Shown here: positions 11,901 to 24,513 of the stretch, piece after piece
How positions within the stretch are numbered: the first letter of the stretch is position 1
Layout of the letters: each line of letters begins with the position of its first letter
Assembly (NCBI GenBank): GCA_008638375.1
Contig: CM018032.1
Span: 3,353,001 to 3,417,000, forward strand
Length of the DNA: 64,000 nucleotides
Direction: 5' to 3'
From: Nyssa sinensis
Lineage: Eukaryota; Streptophyta; Magnoliopsida; Cornales; Nyssaceae
Translations under genes and position numbers: made by a program
The notes under the pieces: generated by a model
The model's input: only the letters and a program-made list of their open reading frames with translations
Told to the model about the DNA's origin: nothing
Database searches by the model: none

Positions 11901-13743
11901 GTGATTATGTCACTTTAATACATCATACGTCACCATTAAATTTAACTTTTTAGTGTTACCTAATAAATTTAACTCAGAATAAATTAATTTCTAATGTATT
12001 TTTTTGATTATTTTTATAATTTAGTGCCTTGCATCACTCAGGCTAGCCTTTTTTTGTCGCTTTGCTTTTCAGGCAATGTAGAACTTTAATGCCTTAAAGG
12101 CACCTTTCGCCTTTAACTACATTGTTCCTATGTCTAGGCCTTATAGTGCAACTTGGTTTTTCACGAAATTAACCTTATACTACCTTGATTTGGGGTTTTC
12201 TCTTTCATTTTTGGTTGCAGTTTCTAGTGTGCCTGCCTTTCAAAGCTTATTTATGAAAATTTTAAAAGTCAGTCTTGCATGTTTAAAAAAAAAATTATGC
12301 AAAATCTCCCCTCTGCTATATTGGTTAATTGGTGACCCATTGTCTGGGGTTGAATTATTGATGAACTGATTGTTAACGAACACTTGGGTTCTCCAAAAAG
12401 AGCTCAGAAACCTAGATAAAATTAGGTTTCACTAATAGGAAAGCTTGCCAAGAAATAGGGCTTCAAATTTCCAGATGAATTTTCTGTTAAAATTTTTAAA
12501 AAGTGGGAAGAGATCTGAGGGAAATACTTTCTGCAGGAAAATTTTAATTGGTGGGGCCCATGGCAAGTAGTTTGTTTGTTTGTTCAACTTCCCTTCACTT
12601 TCTCAGTCAATCATTGGAGCCTAAGTTGCCCAAGCTTAGAAGCAATTCGGTTGTTCAATGTCCCATGGGAAAGGTCACAGTACAAGTGGTCAGAATAAAG
12701 TGGGTGGTTTGGTAGTGCTCCACCAGACTATATCTACTCAGATAAACCATAACCTTTGCAAGTTATCGTGCTTAGTTGAGTTAAAATATGGAATCAAGTC
12801 TATAATATAGATGGAATTAACATGAATGCATGACAGTCATTGCTTTATTAGTGTGTATGTGTGTTTTTTTCCATCCTTCTTGGTGCTAGCAGTAAGAATT
12901 ACACTCCTGAGACAAGCATAATAAATACATCATTTTGCATGCTGGCACATGTTTATTGGTGTTAACTTTGTGGGATGCATGAAGCATCTGGATGTGCCCG
13001 TCTCTTAGCAAGCATCAAGCATACTAGTTGTCGCAGGGTAAGTATTTTTCATGTTGTACCTTAAGAGAAATTGTTTTATTAGCATTGATCATCTGGGCAA
13101 ATAATTATCACTTCAATACCCAAACCGAAATTGTAGATGCAACCATTTAGTATACTCTCACTGCTGTTGGCTTTGCATTTTATTTTTCTTTATTTCATTT
13201 TCCTAACAACGATAAATGCTATGATTTAAATATTTACAAATACTAGGTACTGTTAAATTTAGTCATGATGATATGTTCGTTTAAGTACCCTTGATATGTA
13301 TGTCGTGTGTGCTGTTCGAAGAAGGGTATATTCTCTTTTGATTAGTTTGTTGCCGTCTTGACACATTTTATTAGGCACGAGGAAAATGAAACACATATAC
13401 TGATATGTTATATTTATATCTCAAAAAGGTTGTTGGTTCAGATAGCATTGATGAAGAAGATCAGGGGTCCCAAATCACACGATTTCTTCAAGGATATAGA
13501 GATGGGAGTGTAATACAGAAACAAATTAGTGGCCCATCGCTGATGGGATATATCAATTCACTGATTGGTATCAGAACTGTTTACATCATTGTTTTTGTGG
13601 TTGCTGTCATCATGCTTATCCAAACCATCAACAAAGAAGAACCTCTCAGGGTCGGTACTCGAGACCAAGTAGATCATGCAAGCAGCTCTACTTCTCAGGC
13701 TGAAAGCAGAGAAGTACATCGATCAGGAGACAAGGAAGATTAA
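8634..13743 (+). CDS. PDIL5-2: Protein disulfide isomerase-like 5-2, 3' part (two exons)
   Basis: CDS is join(8634..8941, 13429..13743), giving about 206 C-terminal residues. The family (Arabidopsis PDIL5-2/PDI8, about 440 residues) is an ER membrane thiol-disulfide oxidoreductase with an N-terminal CGHC thioredoxin domain, thioredoxin-like middle domains and a C-terminal membrane anchor. Here the first exon gives the middle domain (FLEDFIKQS...PINHETLK, ANRDLVF, GVKQWEDF, IIWDGNEEY). The last exon gives FLQGYRDG, GPSLMGYINSLIGIR, one hydrophobic anchor (about 13579-13626) and an acidic/serine tail ending in GDKED. The junction is in phase 0 (TCA|GTAAGT ... AAAAG|GTTGTT). The exons encoding signal peptide and CGHC domain are absent from 1-8633. 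They must lie beyond the left edge, or the gene is 5'-truncated. The intact frames and splice sites favour a live gene. Confidence 0.85.
10955..12124. mobile_element. hAT-like non-autonomous element with 8-bp TSD
   Basis: The 1170 bp element begins CAGTGTTGTCAAAGCC and ends, read inverted, CAATGTAGTTAAAGGC. It is bounded by the exact 8-bp direct repeat TTCCTATG at 10947-10954 and 12125-12132. The subterminal regions are rich in GGCGCC/CCTAGGCG-type words (GCCTAGGC near 10982; AGGCGATGCCTAGGCGC near 11330). It contains a LINE 3' tail (11015-11293), no transposase frame, and an AT-rich core. It lies inside the PDIL5-2 intron. Confidence 0.82.
11015..11293 (+). mobile_element. LINE 3' end with poly(A), nested in hAT-like element
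   Basis: The translation reads ICLLWCLWTEKNNHVFED and then LLFFWAEEAF, the usual C-terminal zinc-binding region of plant L1-type ORF2 (WCLWRERNNRxFED ... LFxW). It is followed by a 3' UTR-like TTTTAATATACATCTTACTC stretch and a 13-A tail. The piece is 5'-truncated, as is normal for LINE insertion. The host element's text resumes right after the tail. No clear LINE target duplication was found. Confidence 0.75.
13429..13743 (+). CDS. PDIL5-2: PDIL5-2 terminal exon
   Basis: 104 codons plus TAA at 13741-13743. It contains the conserved GPSLMG block and the single membrane anchor, followed by a charged 40-residue tail. The 3' UTR probably runs to about 14.0 kb; no clear poly(A) signal was fixed. 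Confidence 0.85.
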   Translation, partial: VVGSDSIDEEDQGSQITRFLQGYRDGSVIQKQISGPSLMGYINSLIGIRTVYIIVFVVAVIMLIQTINKEEPLRVGTRDQVDHASSSTSQAESREVHRSGDKED

Positions 13744-15298
13744 GCTCAGGATTTGCTAGACTTCTAATTCAATTTGGTCATGGTAAATGGTTAAAGTAAG
13801 GAGGCTTAAAAGACAGAAGTACAGTACCCATAGAATATCCAATAGAACTGTAAGTTCTCCATTTCGCTTACAGTGTATTTGATTTATATGGTGTAGTGCA
13901 ATTTGTTTTCAGAAAAGAACTTAGTCCAATGTGATACGCTTTAGTTTCTGTATCATGTTTTCATCAAGTGAGACACTTTGTTTTCCGATTTCATTTGATG
14001 TACGCATGATGGTATGAGTGGTTAGTCATGAAGGATTACTGACCTTTCTCTTTCTACCTTTTTCCTTCCATAAATGCAATCTTTTAAAGTTAAATTGTGG
14101 GATGGTTTTCAATAGTGTAATATTTTAGTTATTTTTTATTAAGTCCTTTTTTTTTAATATTACTACTGGGTTTTGTTGAGATTTTTTTCATGCCACTCTA
14201 TGCTAGTCTTATGTATTCAATCTTCAAAATAATCATGGGCCTGAATTGAATACGATCGTTAAAAGCATTAGTTTAAGTATTGGGGTTGGGAAGGGAAAAC
14301 ACGAAGTGATATATTGGAAGTGTTAAGAGTGAGTTTCTTTAAGGCTCCATTTTAATGGATGGAGGCTTCAATGATTTTAAGGAGTGTCTTAAATTTAGAT
14401 TTTAGATTCATGGATAAATTTGAGGGCCTTATAGGTGGATCCCAGTAAAATATATATATTCCTTTATTTATTGTATGCTACTCTATCCTCCTCTAAATCT
14501 AATACCAATCCTATATATTTGTGTTTTGAACCCCAAGCCCTTGATATAAAAATAGATCCATCCAGATGGATCCTAAGAGTTACATTTGTTTATCGAATTA
14601 CTTTGTCAATGTGTTGTTCTATTTATTACGCGCTGGACTTCATTTTAGTCATCTTCCCTCCCTCCCATCTGTGTGCATGCTCCTACTCATTTAGTTTTAA
14701 ATCCACTGATATAATGCATATTGGCTGTAATTTCTTTCTTGTTCTTTTGTGGTATATATGATTGCAAATATATATATATATATATATATATATTTTTGAC
14801 GAGTAGATGGGGGGGTGGTTGTCTGTTTTTGTCTAATGGAGTTGGGTTATTTGATACAAATAAGCAGAACACACCTTTGTTTGTAATCTGTTATGAAAAC
14901 CTAGGGTTCAACATCTGCATGCTTTTAGACTACTCAAAACAGAAAAGGGAAAAGAAGGGAAGGAGGAGGGGAACTTAATTTTCTTAGAGAACCTTTACGG
15001 GCTGATTGTAATTTGTATGTATATACAGTACTGTTTTGGATTTAATAAAATGAAAATTTCAAATTTATGACTATCAGCTAGTATATCCTGTCACTTTCAA
15101 AGGGAGTGGTGTATATATACATACAAATTTATGACTGTTTTGGTTCAAGTCCCGATTGGGACATGAGTGTGTGTGTGTGTGTGTGTGTGTGTATGTATTG
15201 CTACCCACCCCCACACCCAAAATTCTGAATAACAGTTGGAAGATTACTCAGAAAATTGCAAAATATCGCAATTTTCTCTTAGCATTATGAGACCAAAC
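13744..15298. other. PDIL5-2 3' UTR and intergenic DNA
   Basis: The first few hundred bases are presumed 3' UTR. Beyond that the DNA is AT-rich and contains a (TA)n run at 14768-14793 and a SINE-like tail at 15140-15193. The small open frames across 14435-14980 translate low-complexity or microsatellite DNA and match no family I know. Confidence 0.5.
15129..15193 (+). repeat. SINE-like tail: tRNA B-box word plus (TG)n
   Basis: GGTTCAAGTCCC at 15142-15153 matches the internal RNA polymerase III B box of tRNA-derived SINEs. Fourteen bases later a (GT)n tract of about 27 bases starts. The same arrangement occurs at 46527-46571. No A box or full element was delimited. Confidence 0.4.
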
Positions 15299-16491
15299 CA
15301 GGGGCGGATCCCCACTGACATATTGCAAAAAACTTGGGGTTAGAATGATATTTTAGAACTTTGTAAATTTTTTAAAAACTTTCCCCCACTAAATAAATAT
15401 TTTTAAACTTAACCCCCCTAAATTTGTTTTACAAATTTTGTAATTAGTCATATTGAGAGATAGACATGAAAGAGATAAAAGAGAAAGTGAGATACAATTT
15501 CGTTTGTTCCTATGGGTTTCAGTACTAAATTTTGATGTTTTTTTTTCTTTTAACTTTATTTATTCAATTTGTCTGTATCTTTTGTTGGTGATTTAGTAAT
15601 TAAAATATTAATTAATGATTTTTTTTTCTTTAAGACAAAGGAATATATAAATATTCATTACTATGTAACATCCCCATACGTGGGCTCCTTAGGGGACAAA
15701 GTGGTGTGTGTGTGTGTGAGAGAGAGAAAGAGAGAGAGAGAGGTATTTAACTATAAAAAAAGTATTTAAAAATATCTAAAAAAAAGGATAAAGAAAAAGA
15801 GAAAAAAATAAACACAATTGTTTATATCTATTATTGAAAATCTCCTAGTAACACTAATTTTTTAGTAATAAAAAATATAAGTAGTAGCTTTATTAGAATT
15901 TAAAATGGGTATAACAAATATTTTTTAAGAAATTTTTTTTATCACCCTTGCAAATATTTATGAATTTTCTATTTTTATTGTAAAATTTATATACTTTTAA
16001 CGTAATTTATAATTAATATTTATATTGATTAATAATTTTTGAGTCTTATAAGATTTATTAATTATTAGAATGTACATCAACAATCTAATTTTCAATTTTA
16101 AAAGGAATTGTTTCTTTTTTTATATTTACAAATACTAATCAAAATCAAAATTTTCTTGGTTTTTTAGTTGAAAGTTGAAGGAGTAGATGTGAATAAGAAA
16201 AAAAATAGATTCAGTTAAAATTGCTAATCAAGTAACTGATATAAAAAAATAAAAATTTACTAACTAAAATAATTTTAGGAGAGGCTTATTTGAGAATTTA
16301 ACTTTTATGAATTATTTATTTAGGACTATTATATTTAATTTTGTGTTAAAAATTATCTATTATTTTTTGTTTTTAATTATTATGGATACATATAATAATA
16401 ATAATAATTAATTTTTATAAACATTTTATTTTATTTTATTAGTGAATTTTAAGTTATCTTCACTGATAAAAAAATCCTAGCCCCGCCTCTG
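15299..16491. mobile_element. TIR element, CAGGGGCGGA family
   Basis: The left end CAGGGGCGGATCC pairs with the right end, which reads CAGAGGCGGGGCTAGG when inverted. The 1.19 kb interior is AT-rich and has no transposase. The termini mark a DNA-transposon-like repeat common in plants. I could not find a clean target duplication, so the superfamily is left open. Confidence 0.6.
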
Positions 16492-16747
16492 ATAAAAATC
16501 ATAATGGTCACTGATCCGTACATATGGTACGGAAAAAGAAAAAAAACAAAACAATTAAACATGCCAACATACCTCTATCTATATAATAGTGTACGGATGA
16601 GATCATGACAACATTTTAATTATCACGGGTCAGGTTTTTCAACCCAAAAAATTAATGGTGCACCCAACATGTCATGTCAACTTACCGTTATGCTGAGTCA
16701 TGTTTGAGCCAAACTTTCAATTGTACCGTACCCATATCACATGCCTC

Positions 16748-17163
16748 AGAAGGCTAGTCCGACACAACCTATCATATTGTGTTGTGCCTAACCTAACTTA
16801 TCGATGCCATGCCATATTGTACAGCTTATTAACATACCCGGGTCAGTCCGATTGACAAGTCTATCCCAGTGCCTCGCCCTTTTCGACGGGCTACTCCATG
16901 TTAACCAGAAGGCTAGTCCGACACAACCTATCATATTGTGTTGTGCCTAACCTAACTTATCGATGCCATGCCATATTGTACCGTACCCATATCGCATGCC
17001 TCAGAAGGCTAGTCCGACACAACCTATCATATTGTGTTGTGCCTAACCTAACTTATCGATGCCATGCCATCTTGTACAGCTTATTAACATACCCGGGTCA
17101 GTCCGATTGACAAGTCTATCCCAGTGCCTCGCCCTTTTCGACGGGCTACTCCATGTTAACCAG
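16748..17163. repeat. Tandem segmental duplication (A-B-A-A-B)
   Basis: Unit A, starting AGAAGGCTAGTCCGACACAA, occurs at 16748, 16907 and 17003. Unit B, starting AGCTTATTAACATACCCGGG, follows the first and the third A (about 16823-16908 and 17078-17163). Copies differ at only a few bases, so the event is recent relative to the neighbourhood. The open frames through it just read the repeat. Confidence 0.88.
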
Positions 17164-17921
17164 CATCGGGTCCTTTCCTCTTTCTTCCGGTAGTGCCAGT
17201 TTGCAGTCCGTCTCGACCAACGGTTCGGAAAAAAAAAATTGATGTTGATTAATGATAATGAGAGGCGAAGAGAAAACACTATTGACTCTTTTTTTCAAGA
17301 AATGAGGCAGTAAAAAAGATAAAAGCTGCATCTACTTTCTGTAATATAACAATTGAATAATAATAAAATATTCTCTTTATCTCTTTTATCTTTACAATGG
17401 CTTGTTGCTAATCATCCTTTCCTCTTCTCGCAAAAATATATATATATATATATATATATTTTGCTATAAAAATACTTATCCAACCCCAGGAGAGAGAGAG
17501 AGAGATAATTCATTCATCAGTATAATCCCCACACTGAGAGCGCTTTCAGCAGGAAATTTCTATATGGGCCTAAATCTTTGCTCTCTTGTAATAGTTAAAA
17601 CTATTTACTAATAACGACTACTAAAATGTCAACTTCAAACAACAATCAACACAACATAAAAACACCCCCATATATCAGCTCAACACAAAATCAATAACAC
17701 AAATCTTACGCAACAAATGTACAAAACAAGCGCAACACAGCTTCCAAATGATCTCTCATAAGCAAATGTGTCGTCGGGTGGAAGTGGAACCCAATCGTCG
17801 TGGTGTCCTGAGGGTTGTGCAATAGAGGTCAAAAGAACTTTAACTCAATTTCATTCACCTCCCTCTTAATGAGATTTGGCAGAATCTGCTTGAAGCTCCG
17901 CTTAATATACTAAAATTTGAA
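17164..17921. other. RMR downstream region, probable 3' UTR
   Basis: It contains an (AT)n microsatellite at 17435-17459 and a short (GA)n run. The part nearest 17921 should be the 3' UTR of the minus-strand RMR gene. No other gene is visible. Confidence 0.5.
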
Positions 17922-18481
17922 TCAACATCCTGGAAGAGATTGTGTAGAAGCATATGGCGAGAAGCTCACAGCTGACTCGCTACAATGCAGTGGGTTTGGT
18001 TGCTGACTAGAAGACCCAATGTAACTTGAACCATTCCCCAGACTAGGAATATACAGAGACATACATCTAATGTTAACACGTAATAGAGAAGGATTACCCG
18101 ATGAGTGGGGTGAAACCAAATGGGAAGCAAGAAATCTTTGGGAAGAAGCACGCCTGAGGTCTACTGAACTTCGGCTTACACTTAGGTAAGGAGATCGGCG
18201 GCGGGACTGAAGAGATTGCTGGACATAAGGAATGCTAGCAAGGGATTGAATATGAGAAACCGAAGGAGATCGAGACAATGCTGGGGCCATCTGTATGGCC
18301 GATGATGATCTGATGGATGACAAAACAGAAGATGAAGCACCAGAGGCTGGGCTGGACGAAAGCAATGGTGTATGCTCTGATGCTGGTGGATCAGCTGTGT
18401 TAGTTCTAGCATCACGCTTGCAAACAGGGCAAAAGGTTCTCCACATAGTAAGCCAAGCATCGACACATGTAGCATGAAATT
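17922..18481 (-). CDS. RMR2: RMR exon 4 (second half of RING, serine-rich tail)
   Basis: Acceptor TTTTGACAG|AATTTC restores K253, then [10 protein letters not shown] and CPVC complete the RING-H2. The remaining 165 residues are rich in Ser, Pro and Arg ([22 protein letters not shown]), as in the RMR2-type tail. Stop TGA at 17924-17922. Confidence 0.93.
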
Positions 18482-21417
18482 CTGTCAAAATTCCAAGAAC
18501 GAGTTACTCAAAAATTCACATAATGTAATCAATAGTAACATGGTTAAAGAAGCTCTGTAGATAATGGAAGAATTAGCAATGTAATAACTGAAAAGAGAAC
18601 TCAAAGGCTTATCCATTGCAAGTGCCAAAAACTCATCTTTAATTTCAAATGGTCATGCAGAACAGAATGTGATGCACTTCCATGTGGAGAGCACCACTTG
18701 CAAATGCATAAAGCCACATCCATCCACCTATATTGTCATTCCCAGAGATATCTAGTTTCTCTTTACTACTGCAGGAGCTGAACTTAGATCACCCAAAAAA
18801 AAAAAAAAAAAGGGGACGGGGCTAAGTTATTGAGGGCAAGTTGACAATCCAATTATAACTGCCGATATAACTTCAACTCGAAAGGAAATATTAAGAAATT
18901 TGATGGCATGTACTATTATTGCTGCCATTTTGATTTTATATTTCCCTCATGCTCTTTCACTGACCTTTTTATTTTTTTATTTTTTTGGCAAGATAAGCAA
19001 TTGCTGTACATGACTAAAGGTGCATTTGCATGTCCTGGGAAATTGATGGTTCCATCATGCTTTACTTGCATTCCAAGATGCAAACAAAAATCCTACAAAA
19101 CAAATCCATTAAAATGCGAAAACATTCTATCCAACTGAGCTAGTCCTTTTTTAATAAAGCCATTAAAAAATAGGAAATATACCCACAATGAATTGTGAAA
19201 GGCAGTTTTGATATTCTTGAAATAATTCCATGACAAATTTCAATATTATTTGTCACCTAGGTGACTTCTTTAGTGAATGGTAATATTTTATTTATTTTAA
19301 TTTTTGAGGGCGAAGAGCATTCTGTCATTTTTTTAAAGCATAAAATACGTGCATAGAGAGTTGAGCGTTTTTGTATATCTCACGTGTAAATGGGTTGCAC
19401 CCCTCTTATAGTGCTTTTCAATATATATTTAGTTATCAAAAGAAAATATTTTATTTATTTTAACAGAATTCCTACATACATGAAGAAAATATTTATTTAT
19501 TTTAACAAAATTTGTACATACATTGATCCACTCTTCAATGGATCTAATCTTGATAATGAATTTCTACATAAGACAATTAGTCTAAGATTAAAGCATTATT
19601 ATGAATTAAGCTGATATCGTTGCAATTTTTCCAGAGCTTGTGGTGGCAACTGAAACCCAATCACATAATCTAACCTAAAAAAGACCCATAGACCACTACT
19701 ACAACCCACCAGAGATTAACCCAAATACTAATAAATGAATATCAAATGCTCACATACAGAAACATCAGCAAACATCACTTCTGTATATACAAACATTTAG
19801 CATGTTATATCAGCTTTGGGATGACAAGAGAAGACTTACTGTGATGACATGGCAGAATTCTAAGCTTCTCTCCAATGCTGTAGTCTTCAAGACATATGGC
19901 GCATGTTCTTGAAGTACAATTGTCCTCTAAAACAGCTGTGAATATTAGGCTTGGCATTGCTTTCACAAGACGACCACTCATCCCATGGAATTCCCGAATA
20001 TGCGAAGCTCGTGGCCGTTGTCTTATGCGATGCCTCCGGACAAAGAAACAAGTAGCCAGCACAGCAGACATGGCAAGTAAGGAAATGAAAGATATGGCAA
20101 TGATTGTCCATACCGAGTTCTGAAAGCCTGGGATTATCCACAGCTCCATGTCAGTTTCACCAGCATACTTTGAAAGTACCTCACCTGAAGCTTTGGAAAT
20201 GAACACAGCATATATTTTTATGCCAGCTGAATTTCCTGCCACTGCATTTTTCATATGCCTTAATTAGACATTTTAACAGATTTAAAGAACTATATAAATA
20301 CCACTGAAATGAAACAAGTTAACTTCAACCACTCAAAGAAAATTAACTTTTTGTGGAAAAGCAGAAAGATGGAGATTTAAAAAATCACATCTACAGTTTG
20401 CAACCAAGTCAAATGGGAGTTCAATTTATCTCTTCTTCTTTTTATACAAGTATTCAGTTCATCTCAATTATGAGTTCTTTGGCTCCTTGCAAAAGATTTT
20501 CAATTTTTTACATGAAAGGGAATAAAGAAACACCCATATAGATAAATTTTCATTACCTGCCTTCCAAGATGTGACAGATCATGCTTCATATATATATATA
20601 TATATATATTTTAACAGATTATGCTTCATATCCACCTATACAGATATTAAAAACTTCAATAAAGATGTACTAGATATATCTTATATATTACAAACAAAAA
20701 GAAAAGAGAAAATGGAAAAAGGTATTTTATGTTAAGTATTATGCTCATAATTATAAAGTTAAAGTTTTTTTAATAGTAAGAATGCACACACCCAGTTTGA
20801 TCCATTTCGGATTTGAACCTACTCAAGCTAGCTTGACGGTAAAAAGTTGAAAAAAATTTATGGCATAAAATGTTCCACAGCACACTTCATACGACTTTTT
20901 CTGCATTAGCTTGGGCCATTACTTATGCTTAACACAAGGCAAAGGCAAATCATGCATAAATTTAATAATCGGATAAACAGAGTTGATGAATCTTGATGGC
21001 ATTCCCCATTTTTCTGACACCACCCAAATGTGGCATTTAAATCAACATTTTCAACTACTCATCTACTTCAATTAGAAGCTGGCCTGTTGGAAGACCACTT
21101 CATCCCTGTAGTTTAAACTCGGGTACTACATAATTTGACTTCATCTACCAGGCAAGCATTTGCCCTCAGGATTCACCAAACCATTTATTTAAAATCAATT
21201 TCTACACCCCATTGTGGAATTGAATTATGATAATTACTCCACTAAAGCCTAAGCTAAAGTTAGCATCAAACATTAACAACCATTTAGTTGGTTTTTAAAA
21301 AAAAAATGCAATTTTCAATAAGCAATGAGTTACCCTCTTTGTTTTTATACCTGTCCAGTGTCCACTTTTTGCACAAAAGAAAAAAGTCAATGACATGTGT
21401 GGCAATTGTTGAGGAGG

Positions 21418-21464
<47 letters not shown>

Positions 21465-24400
21465 GACACACACATACATTGCAGCATTTCAGGTACACTA
21501 GTGATAATTGTAGCTGTGTTAATAGCAGCTCTGACTTGGTGATGGTGAGGCAGCCATTTGAGGTAAAACAGCAAACATTTTGCTTCCAAAAGTAACAACT
21601 TCCTCTTTGACTTAGAGCTTACTTTATCGCTTTTTTTGGCTTCTTAAACACTATTTATAAAGTCCGACCGTGTGAGTACACAACTTGAGTATCATTGTCC
21701 AAGTTAGAAAGTATACATGTTTTATAATCAAATAATGCAGTGGGAAACCACAATATTTTAGCTTCATGGTCAATGGAGTTCACATTTTGCATCAGATTGA
21801 GACTATGTTTACATTACAATCAACATATCAAAAGACATCATAGTATCAAACCATTTATAAATTATCATTACCAGTGAAAAGCCTGGTCAGACCCTGTCTT
21901 ACCGGAAAGTTGATATTTCTATGAGTACCACTGGTTCAAAAAGTATTATACTGACTTGCACATTACAATCAAGATAATAAACAACATGTTGCAGTGTTAA
22001 ACCAAATACATTGAATCCATACCCCTGAAAACACTTGCTAGACGAAGCATTGGTTAAAAGTTCCAATTTGAAGATATCACAATTAATCTTTTCAAAACAA
22101 GGAAAATCGGAACAATGTACGGTGAAATGAAAAAAAAAAAAAATTATTTGCAATTTTTCTTTTCTTTTTCATTTTTCAGGTGAGTATTTGAAACATAAGA
22201 CGCATTATTATTCACCAAAAAGCTGGTTGAAACCTATCCAAAACAAAAGGGTGGGTGTGGGGTACATAGATCCATGGATTTAAATCGCGGGATACGAATT
22301 GGTCGCGGTCATGGTGTAACGGTATCGGAAGTATCGGGTTATTCGTAACAAGAATCGAAAACCGCAACCGTGAATTTTTTTCAAACACTAGCAAATATCT
22401 TAAAAGTCACTGATATGCATATCTTGACTACAATTATCATATTTTAATATTTTTATTATCATTTTTAAATTTTCTTACACCTAAAAAATATTTTTCTTAT
22501 AAAAAACACTTTAAAAGATATTTTCTTAATTTATATAGGTTTTTAAAGTTAAAATAATAAGAAATAACATTTAATTTTAATAACATTACAACAAGTAATA
22601 TAAATAATAACAAAAAATAATTATTAGCATGAAAATCATAATTGATTAGTTATGGAGTAAAAAAATATAAAAATTTTGAGGCCAAGAGGCCTTTTCGAGT
22701 TTGTATTAACTCGAATGTTTTGGTAACTCATTTCAATTTTTTTGAATTATTTTGTTAGGTATCTTACTTGTTTATAAATCTTATAAAAATAGAAATCATA
22801 AAAATTATGTTGAAAAAAATTAAAAAGTAAAACAAAATAAAAATTTGAGAAAAAAACCTTAAAACAATCGTAACAGTCTTGCAACGGCCTGTAATGGACA
22901 TAATGGCTGATACGTAACGGTATCGGTCAATACGGCTGTGAATTTTAGTTACACCGATATATCGGCCAGTATCGGTATTGGAAAGTCAAAAGACCAATAC
23001 GTAACGGCCAATACGTAACGTAACGGCCATTATTTAACACCATGCATAGATCTGCACATCTTATATATATTTAATACCACACAACCTACATGGAGCTCTC
23101 TCTTATATTATATGTACCAGCTTTTAACCTGTGCCATGCACAGAAAAACCATCATGCCATAAAAAAAAATTAATAAAAAATTGTTTGTCAGAAATTTTTC
23201 TCCAAAAACTACAACATTGTTCGATGTAGGACAAAACCTTCCTATGATGAATGTATGTTGCAATAGGACTTTAGGTTTAATATAAAAAAGGTATAGAGTT
23301 GGTTAGGTGTTAGTTGGATAGATTTTTTATTTTATTTCTTTTTAATAAAATATTTCATAAAAAGTGCCAAAAAAGGTAGTGTACCCATGTGCAGAAGAAT
23401 ACAAAAATTACAATCCTCACATCATCTACACGTCGCTCAGAAACTTTACAAAAGAATCTACTGATTTATTGTAATTTTGTACAACTGAGAAATTCAAAGT
23501 ATGTATCAATATCCCTTTCAACTCATTCAAAGTCCTCTCTTTCCCTTCAAAACTCCTCCTATACGCTCTCGCCATGCACACCACAAAGGCAAAGAGGGTT
23601 GTAACTCACACCTGAAGGACCGTTTTACATTTTCACCTACTTTATTCCTCCAACATCCAAATAGATCCATCACTGTCCCCGGCATCACCCAAGCAATACC
23701 AAAAATATGAGAAAAACATAATCCATATAGCCTAAGCCAGCAAAAATACCCAAAGTAGATGATTCAGGCTGCTCTTCAACATATACATCACCTATTCGCC
23801 AACCCGAAGCCTCTTTTTTTTCCCTCTAGATTATCGGTTATCAAAGTAACATCTAATACAATTGTCCATGTAATGATTTGAATTTTTCTAATGATTAAAT
23901 AATTAATTAAAATTAATCATAATGGGTAATAATGAGAATTAGTGAGGAGAAACAAGTTCGGCAACTACTGGAGGTTGTTTAATCGCTTGATGAGGCCAAA
24001 GGGAAAATTGGTAATTTTGCCAACAAAGTGGGGGCCATGTGCGTAATGGGGCCGTGGAATATTACAAAAGTATAACGAGGACATAAATAACATAAATCTT
24101 GGGTGAATAGTGCTATAATGGCATGCGAGTGAATTTGATGGGGATCAAGAACTCTACGAGTCAATTATATTTGATCTTGGATGAAATTTTAATTTATGTA
24201 TTTATTATATATTTTTTAGGATTTAATCTATTTTTAGGAGATATTTTTATTTTGGCAAGTTTAATTAGGGTTTGCTTAAAGTTTGCCTATATATGGGTGT
24301 GTATGTTTTGGAGACTTCAGACTTTGATTATTGAATTGATATTGAGATATTGGATTTTTCCTCTCTCGTTACTCCCTACTTCTATCCCTTCTCTTATTCT

Positions 24401-24469
24401 TCTTCTCTTTCCTTTCTCCTCCTACATCAATTTGGAATCAGAGTAAACTCCAATCATGTCGTTCTGCAC

Positions 24470-24513
<44 letters not shown>

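Larger units (their letters stand above)
8942..13428 (+). other. PDIL5-2 last intron (4.5 kb, transposon-bearing)
   Basis: GTAAGT donor at 8942, acceptor AAAAAG at 13428. It is AT-rich. Apart from the hAT-like element at 10955-12124 with its LINE tail, I see no recognisable feature. A pyrimidine-rich stretch with CTTCTTCTT lies near 10785-10835. Confidence 0.75.
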
